Below, one piece after another: positions 1 through 6,572 of a DNA stretch of 6,572 nt (positions are counted from its first letter, which is position 1; every line of letters starts with the position of its first letter). Position numbers and translations under genes: made by a program. The DNA is from Armatimonadetes bacterium UBA5419 (lineage in GTDB: Bacteria > Armatimonadota > UBA10988), in the NCBI GenBank assembly GCA_002409445.1, contig DHNJ01000298.1, forward strand, positions 1-6,572. Reading direction: 5' to 3'. Below the pieces are notes generated by a model, which saw only the letters and a program-made list of their open reading frames with translations, did no database searches and was not told the DNA's origin.

Positions 1-2463
1 CCGGTCGAGGTCGAGCTGCGGCCGGGGGTCTACCCGCTCGTCGCGCCACTCGAGTTCGGCCCGGCCGACGGCGGCACCGCGGCCTCGCCGACCCAGTGGC
101 GCGCGGCGCCGGGCGGTGACGTCGTGCTCTCCGGCGGGACGCGGCTGAGCGGCTGGACCGTCGCGGCCGACCGCTGGACCCTTCAGCTACCGGCCGACCA
201 GCCGCTGTTCAGCCTACTGTTCGTCAACGACCAGCCGCGCTATCGCCCGCGCCTGCCACAGACCGGCGCCTACATCATCGCCGAGGGCCTGGATCCGACG
301 CCGGCCAACCGCGACCGCGGCGGCGACCAGTTCCGCTACCGGGCGGGCGACCTGCGCCCCGACTGGCACAACCGCGACGATGTCGAGCTGGTCGTCTTCC
401 ACCAGTGGAACGTCTCGCGCATGCGCATCGCCAGCCTCGACGAGGCCGAGAGCGTCGTCCATTTCACCGGCCCGACCATCGCCACCAACTACTGGGCCAT
501 GCCGTTGACCGGGCATCGCTACCTGGTCGACAACGTGCGCGAGGCGCTCAACACGCCGGGCCAGTGGTACCTGGACTCACGGACGCGCGAGCTGACCTAC
601 CTGCCGCTGCCGGGCGAGACGCCGGAGAACACGGTCGTCGTCGCGCCGCGGCTCGAACAGGTCCTGCGCATCACCGGTGACCCCGCGGCCGACCAGCTCG
701 TGCGGCACCTGTCGTTCGATGGGCTGACCTTCGCCCACACCAACTGGGCCTGCCCGCCACAGGGCAACAGCTACTACCAGAACGAGGCGAACCTGTCCGC
801 CGCGGTCGCCGCGCTGGGGCTGCAGGACTCGGATTTTACCAACTGCCGCTTCGGCGACCTGACCAACCACGGCATGTCGCTGGGCGCCGGCTGCCAGCGT
901 GTGAACGTCGAGCGCTGCGTGTTCACCAACCTGGGCGCCGGCGGCATCAAGATCGGCACGACCGACGTGCCCGCCGACACGCGCCTGCACAGCGGCTGGA
1001 ACGTGGTCCGCGACTGCACCTTCAGCCACGGCGGGCGGTTCCACCCGGCCGGGCCGGCGGTCTGGATCGCGATGAGCCCGGAGAACCTCGTCGAGTACAA
1101 CGACATCTGCGACTTCTACCAGATGGCGGTCTCGATCGGCTGGACCTGGGGCTACGACGAGAGCCTGGCCTACGGCAACCGCATCGCCCACAACCGGATC
1201 TGGGACATCGGCCAGCGGCTGCTCTCCGACATGGGCGGCACGTACACGCTCGGCCGGCAGCCGGGGACGGTCATCGAGCACAACCTGATCCACGACGTCG
1301 ACGCCTACGACTACGGCGGCTGGGGCATCTACTTCGACGAGGGCAGCAGCGACATCGTGGCCCGCGACAACCTTGTCTACCGGACCAAGACCGGCGGTTT
1401 CCACCTGCACTACGGCGCGGACAACCGCTTCGAGAACAACATCGTCGCCTACTCGCGCGTCGGCCAGCTGCAGCGCACGCGCGCCGAGGAGCACCTGCAG
1501 TACACGCTCGAACGGAACATCGTCCTCTACGACCGCGGCCCGCTGACCCACGGCAACTGGCAGGGCGAGGGGCAGTTCCAGCTGGACCACAACCTCTACT
1601 GGAACACCGCGGGCGAGGCGGTGCAGCCGGGCGACCAGAGCTGGGCCGAATGGCAGGCGAGGGGCCAGGACCAGCATTCGGTCGTCGCCGACCCGCTGTT
1701 CGTCGACCCGCGAATCGGCGACTTTCGCCTCCAGCCCGGCTCGCCGGCACTGGAGGTGGGCTTCGTGCCGTTCGCGCTGGAGGGGTGGGGCAGCCGCGAA
1801 GCGAGCCAGGCGTGGGCGCTGGAGCCGCTGCCGGCAGCCTGGCCGCTGCCGCCGCCGGCCGGGGTGCTGACGCCGATCCACGAGGACTTCGAGGGTCTGC
1901 GCGTCGGCGCCAAGCCGCCGGGCTGGACGATGTGGGGCGACGAGGAGCTGGCCGCCGCGGCCATCCGCGTCAGCGACGACGCGCCGGCCGGTGGCCAGCG
2001 GTGCCTCAAGTTCACCGACGCGCCGGGCCTGCAGAACCCCTGGGACCCGCACGCATTCCTCGCGCCGATGGTCGAGGGCGGACGGGTCGAGGTGAGCTTC
2101 GACTTCAAGGCCGGCGCCGGCACGAAGTTCACCCATGAGTGGCGCGACCAAGCGCGGCGCCCGGTGGCCGTGGGCCCGACGATCAGCGTCGACCCCGACG
2201 GCGCGGTACGCTGGGACTGGCATCCGCTGACGACGATCGTCCTGGACGAGTGGGTCCACCTGCGCATCATCGGGCCGACCGGCGAGGGGCACGATGGGCT
2301 GTGGAGCGTTGAGCTGACGCATGCCGACGGGCGGGTCGAGAGCTTCACCGACCTGACTTGCGCGCAGGAGTTCCGCGAGCTGTCCTGGCTCGGGTTCACC
2401 TCGCACGCGACGGACACTGCCGCGACCTACATCGACAACCTGGTCGTGCGGATGGCTGACTGA
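1..2463 (+). CDS. GH141-like right-handed beta-helix protein with C-terminal beta-sandwich (5' partial)
   Basis: The frame is open from base 1 to the TGA at 2461-2463, giving 820 visible residues. A GTG at 124 is unlikely to be the true start, because the 41 codons before it read as normal family sequence (LRPGVYPL, then a glycine-rich turn leading into VLSGG). The true start and any signal peptide lie outside the window. From the N-terminus: an entry segment with SGGTRLSGW and LFVN (about 217-228), which resembles GH141-type beta-helix proteins; a WYLD...LTYLPLPGE segment (about 565-620); then a right-handed parallel beta-helix (about 700-1680) of short rungs rich in Asn, Gly and Asp, such as VERCVF, VEYNDI, IEHNLIHD and FENNIVAYS. 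PGSPAL (1735-1752) closes the helix, as is usual in this group. From about 1882 (EDFEG) a roughly 190-residue domain looks like a concanavalin/LamG-type sandwich. Known relatives are secreted polysaccharide-active enzymes; the substrate here cannot be told and catalytic residues are not assigned. The beta-helix call is firm, the GH141 assignment moderate. Confidence 0.85.
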   Translation, partial: PVEVELRPGVYPLVAPLEFGPADGGTAASPTQWRAAPGGDVVLSGGTRLSGWTVAADRWTLQLPADQPLFSLLFVNDQPRYRPRLPQTGAYIIAEGLDPTPANRDRGGDQFRYRAGDLRPDWHNRDDVELVVFHQWNVSRMRIASLDEAESVVHFTGPTIATNYWAMPLTGHRYLVDNVREALNTPGQWYLDSRTRELTYLPLPGETPENTVVVAPRLEQVLRITGDPAADQLVRHLSFDGLTFAHTNWACPPQGNSYYQNEANLSAAVAALGLQDSDFTNCRFGDLTNHGMSLGAGCQRVNVERCVFTNLGAGGIKIGTTDVPADTRLHSGWNVVRDCTFSHGGRFHPAGPAVWIAMSPENLVEYNDICDFYQMAVSIGWTWGYDESLAYGNRIAHNRIWDIGQRLLSDMGGTYTLGRQPGTVIEHNLIHDVDAYDYGGWGIYFDEGSSDIVARDNLVYRTKTGGFHLHYGADNRFENNIVAYSRVGQLQRTRAEEHLQYTLERNIVLYDRGPLTHGNWQGEGQFQLDHNLYWNTAGEAVQPGDQSWAEWQARGQDQHSVVADPLFVDPRIGDFRLQPGSPALEVGFVPFALEGWGSREASQAWALEPLPAAWPLPPPAGVLTPIHEDFEGLRVGAKPPGWTMWGDEELAAAAIRVSDDAPAGGQRCLKFTDAPGLQNPWDPHAFLAPMVEGGRVEVSFDFKAGAGTKFTHEWRDQARRPVAVGPTISVDPDGAVRWDWHPLTTIVLDEWVHLRIIGPTGEGHDGLWSVELTHADGRVESFTDLTCAQEFRELSWLGFTSHATDTAATYIDNLVVRMAD

Positions 2464-2499
2464 GGGCGGGCGGCGGGGCCGGGCGGATCGGGGCGCGGT

Positions 2500-2528
2500 T
2501 TGACCACTCCCGACTCCGGCCGTACCAT
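2500..2528 (+). promoter_or_regulatory. Predicted sigma70-type promoter of the hpnH-like gene
   Basis: TTGACC (2500-2505, 5 of 6 to the -35 consensus) and TACCAT (2523-2528, 4 of 6 to the -10) are separated by exactly 17 bases. They lie in the 86-base gap after the beta-helix gene, which otherwise holds only GC-rich sequence with no visible terminator. Transcription would begin near 2535, leaving a leader of only about 15 bases. This suggests hpnH has its own promoter instead of depending on read-through from upstream. It is a consensus match only. Confidence 0.45.
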
Positions 2529-2549
2529 GAAGGGGCATAGGCGAGAAAC

Positions 2550-3611
2550 ATGCGCTTCCCCCTTGGCCTGGCCCTGGCCGTTGGCCGCTATATGGCGTCT
2601 CAAGCCCTCCGCCGTCGTGACCGCTTCCCCACCACGCTCATGCTCGAACCGCTCTACACGTGCAACCTGGCGTGTGTCGGCTGTTCGACCGAGCGGCATA
2701 CGGGCAAACTGTCCGACCGCCTGACGGTCGCCCAATGCCTCGAGGCCGTCGACCAGTCGAAGGTGCCGACGCTGTCGCTCTGCGGCGGCGAGCCGACCCT
2801 CTACCCCGAGCTGCCCGAGCTGCTCCAAGGGCTGATCGAGCGCGGGAAGTACATCTTCCTGTGTACCAACACGCTGGCGATGGAGAAGCGGGTCTTCGAC
2901 GTGGTGCCGCCGGACAAGCACCTGATCGTCAACGTCCACCTCGACGGTTTGCGCGAGACGCACGACTTCGTCTGCAACCGCGCCGGGGTGTTCGACCACG
3001 CGATGCGGATGATTGCCGAGTGCAAGGCGCGCGGCTACCAGACGATGACCAACACCACGGTCTTCCAGGAGACCTCGCTGGAAGAGGTCCGCGAGCTGTG
3101 CGAACTGCTCATGGACCACGACGTTGACGGCATGCTGATCTCGCCGGGTTACCAGTACGAGACCGTGCAGCGCGACATCTTCCTCAAGCGCGAGGACATC
3201 CACGCCAAGTTTGGCGAGATCCTCAAGTTCTCCAAGCAGTACCCGATCATTGCGACGCCGACCTTCCTGCGCTTCGCCGCTGGCCAGCGCGAGCTGAACT
3301 GCTCGCCGTACAGCACGGTCACCCGCACGCCGCTGGGCTGGAAGGCGCCCTGCTACCTGATCGACGAGAAGTACTACTCGACCTGGGACGAGTTCTGGAC
3401 CTCGGTCGACTGGGCGTACTGGGAGTCGCGGCAGGACGCGCGGTGCCAGAACTGCTACATGCACTCGGGCTTCGAGGCCTCGGCGGTGCGCGCAGCGACC
3501 AGTAACCCGAAGGAAGCCCTCGAGCTGCTGGCCTGGCAGATGACCCGCCCCCGCCGCCGCACGCCGCGCAACACCAGCGGCCCGAGCCCGGTGACCACGA
3601 CCCCCAACTAG
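2550..3611 (+). CDS. hpnH: HpnH-family B12-independent radical SAM protein (adenosylhopane synthase-like)
   Basis: This 353-residue protein matches the HpnH family in length and architecture. HpnH uses S-adenosylmethionine and a [4Fe-4S] cluster to add a 5'-deoxyadenosyl group to diploptene, the first step in making extended (C35) hopanoids. The N-terminus (VGRYMASQAL) is followed by LEPLYTCNLACVGC with the CX3CX2C ligands Cys38, Cys42 and Cys45, and by GGEP at 79-82. VHLDG (129-133) and SPGYQYE (198-204) match family blocks. The C-terminal DUF3463-like part has Cys251, Cys268 and CX2C at 299/302 followed by HSGFEASAV, possible ligands of a second metal site (inference). Residues from about 333 are a basic, Pro/Thr-rich tail. 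The start is well fixed: an in-frame TAG lies at 2538-2540, and family members begin at the same point. No strong Shine-Dalgarno sits at normal spacing; AGGGG at 2531-2535 is 14 bases away. No other hopanoid gene is visible, and the region after the cluster motif (TERHTGKLSDRL) and CGGEPT differ from classical HpnH as I remember it, so the substrate is less certain than the family. Confidence 0.85.
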   Translation: MRFPLGLALAVGRYMASQALRRRDRFPTTLMLEPLYTCNLACVGCSTERHTGKLSDRLTVAQCLEAVDQSKVPTLSLCGGEPTLYPELPELLQGLIERGKYIFLCTNTLAMEKRVFDVVPPDKHLIVNVHLDGLRETHDFVCNRAGVFDHAMRMIAECKARGYQTMTNTTVFQETSLEEVRELCELLMDHDVDGMLISPGYQYETVQRDIFLKREDIHAKFGEILKFSKQYPIIATPTFLRFAAGQRELNCSPYSTVTRTPLGWKAPCYLIDEKYYSTWDEFWTSVDWAYWESRQDARCQNCYMHSGFEASAVRAATSNPKEALELLAWQMTRPRRRTPRNTSGPSPVTTTPN

Positions 3612-3657
3612 GGCGACGGGGCCAGCCGAAGCCAGCCCCGCCGCCTGTACCGTCGCC
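3612..3657. terminator. GC-rich hairpin between convergent genes, possible bidirectional terminator
   Basis: Immediately after the hpnH stop, GGCGACGG (3612-3619) pairs perfectly with CCGTCGCC (3650-3657). An alternative inner pairing is GGGGC (3618-3622) with GCCCC (3635-3639). It lies in the 57-base spacer between two converging genes, where a two-way stop is expected. No T-run follows on either strand, so intrinsic termination is only a suggestion. Confidence 0.4.
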
Positions 3658-3668
3658 GTCGGCCCCCG

Positions 3669-6281
<2,613 letters not shown>

Positions 6282-6287
6282 CGTCGT

Positions 6288-6292
6288 CTCCC
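6288..6292 (-). promoter_or_regulatory. clpB ribosome binding site
   Basis: Read on the minus strand, GGGAG lies six bases before the ATG at 6281-6279. This is a reasonable purine-rich Shine-Dalgarno at good spacing, and it supports the chosen clpB start. Confidence 0.6.
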
Positions 6293-6297
6293 GTTGT

Positions 6298-6366
6298 CTT
6301 AAGTGTCTATCACTAAGCTACCTTGAGTGTCTCGCTATCACTACCATGCAGTATAACACGCTCAAG
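6298..6366 (-). promoter_or_regulatory. HAIR-like repeats upstream of clpB, candidate HspR operator
   Basis: Two direct repeats start 24 bases apart. On the plus strand, unit A (6298-6315) is CTTAAGTGTCT then ATCACTA. Unit B (6322-6343) is CTTGAGTGTCT, an extra CGCT, then ATCACTA. They agree at 17 of 18 aligned bases. The HspR-associated inverted repeat is CTTGAGT-N7-ACTCAAG. Unit B begins with an exact half. Unit A reads CTTAAGT-N7-ACTAAG, a near-complete element lacking one base in the second half. A further half-like GCTCAAG lies at 6360-6366 and forms CCTTGAG/CTCAAGG-type symmetry with unit B. The sites fall between the -35 and -10 of the predicted promoter and across the expected transcript start, where a repressor would act. 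HspR control of clpB is established in actinobacteria; the link here is inferred, and no hspR gene is in view. Confidence 0.5.
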
Positions 6367-6378
6367 GATAGGGTGCAA
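6350..6378 (-). promoter_or_regulatory. Predicted clpB promoter
   Basis: On the minus strand, TATACT (6355-6350, 5 of 6 to the -10 consensus) is preceded by exactly 17 bases and then TTGCAC (6378-6373, which keeps only TTG of the -35). Transcription would begin near 6343, giving a leader of about 62 bases that includes both HAIR-like units. This AT-richer island (about 6295-6370) stands out in a GC-rich window. An alternative -35, TTGAGC (6365-6360), pairs with a much poorer -10, AGTGAT (6342-6337). Confidence 0.5.
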
Positions 6379-6408
6379 GGGGGTGGGCCGGCAGTTGTCC
6401 GGACGTAG

Positions 6409-6428
6409 CGCCGGCGCCCGCGCCGGCG
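6409..6428. repeat. Near-continuous GC palindrome
   Basis: CGCCGGCGC (6409-6417) and GCGCCGGCG (6420-6428) are perfect nine-base arms separated by CC. Strongly foldable on either strand. It forms a cluster with the hairpin that begins two bases later. Confidence 0.55.
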
Positions 6429-6429
6429 G

Positions 6430-6452
6430 GTCGTAGGGGCCTCACCTACGAC
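6430..6452. repeat. GTCGTAGG/CCTACGAC hairpin
   Basis: GTCGTAGG (6430-6437) and CCTACGAC (6445-6452) are perfect eight-base arms around a seven-base loop. No T-run follows on either strand, so a simple intrinsic terminator is not indicated. The neighbouring palindrome and a similar GCCGGC hairpin 60 bases on suggest part of a dispersed intergenic repeat. Confidence 0.6.
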
Positions 6453-6513
6453 ACGCAGCTTCAATCTCCGCCGTCGGGCCTAGCTTGTGGAGGAGGCGGC
6501 CACCAGAGTGACC

Positions 6514-6530
6514 GCCGGCGCCTTGCCGGC
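6514..6530. repeat. GCCGGC hairpin
   Basis: Two copies of the self-palindromic GCCGGC (6514-6519 and 6525-6530) flank GCCTT, so they can pair as a six-base stem. The same GCCGGC core occurs in the palindrome at 6409-6428, which hints at a shared repeat family. Confidence 0.45.
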
Positions 6531-6572
6531 ATTTCGTCGTGTGTCGTGGAGGCACGTTTGCTGCGGACACGA

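Larger units (their letters stand above)
6379..6572. other. Intergenic stretch with palindromes, no convincing gene
   Basis: This end segment is upstream of clpB. An open frame from GTG 6487 runs off the window, but its translation (VEEAATRVTAGALPAFRR...) looks like translated GC-rich repeat and has no recognisable domain. The stretch is dominated by three inverted repeats, listed separately. Any gene beyond base 6572 cannot be judged. Confidence 0.5.

Noticed and set aside
577..2538. Long open frame (653 codons) on the minus strand opposite the beta-helix gene
   Set aside because: It is Arg/Val/Ala-rich with no domain and lies fully antisense to a convincing beta-helix protein. Long antisense frames are expected in GC-rich DNA.
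2527..2724. ATG at 2527 opening a frame that overlaps the hpnH start
   Set aside because: It is out of frame with hpnH, its product has no recognisable features, and it ends inside the radical SAM cluster region. The ATG also overlaps the predicted -10.
2427..3464. Minus-strand open frame (345 codons) opposite hpnH
   Set aside because: It is a shadow of the radical SAM gene, with biased composition and no motif.
6298..6345. CIRCE element for HrcA control of clpB
   Set aside because: CIRCE (TTAGCACTC-N9-GAGTGCTAA) is not present. The sequence fits HAIR halves far better.
6487..6572. Partial gene starting at GTG 6487 and running off the window
   Set aside because: The stretch is short, contains the GCCGGC hairpin and has no recognisable protein signature, so it is more likely repeat DNA.

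Overview
This window is a GC-rich bacterial chromosomal segment with three protein genes: the 3' part of a large beta-helix, probably secreted, carbohydrate-active protein (+), an HpnH-family radical SAM enzyme (+), and clpB (-). The mix of a GH141-like beta-helix protein with a C-terminal beta-sandwich, a hopanoid-type radical SAM enzyme and high GC suggests a polysaccharide-degrading bacterium of the planctomycete, Armatimonadota or Hydrogenedentota kind. No rRNA or other taxonomic marker is present, so this placement is a weak inference.

Layout: bases 1-2463 hold the beta-helix gene, already open at base 1 and so cut at its 5' end. An 86-base gap follows, with a sigma70-like promoter (TTGACC, 17 bases, TACCAT) just ahead of the hpnH-like gene at 2550-3611. 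That gene converges on clpB (3669-6281, minus strand) across a 57-base spacer made almost entirely of GC-rich inverted repeats, probably a two-way stop. Upstream of clpB, bases 6282-6378 form a compact heat-shock-type control region: a GGGAG ribosome binding site, two imperfect direct repeats carrying halves of the HspR operator (HAIR), and a promoter with a good -10. Bases 6379-6572 contain no convincing gene, but several GC-rich palindromes that look like an intergenic repeat cluster.

The three genes do not form an obvious pathway. The beta-helix protein would act outside the cytoplasm on glycans, the radical SAM enzyme would act on a hopanoid or related lipid, and ClpB is a general cytoplasmic disaggregase under its own stress control. 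I see no clearly new multi-gene system. The best leads are the HAIR-like operator, a ClpP-loop-like VGF tripeptide in an otherwise ordinary ClpB, and the divergent, isolated HpnH homologue.
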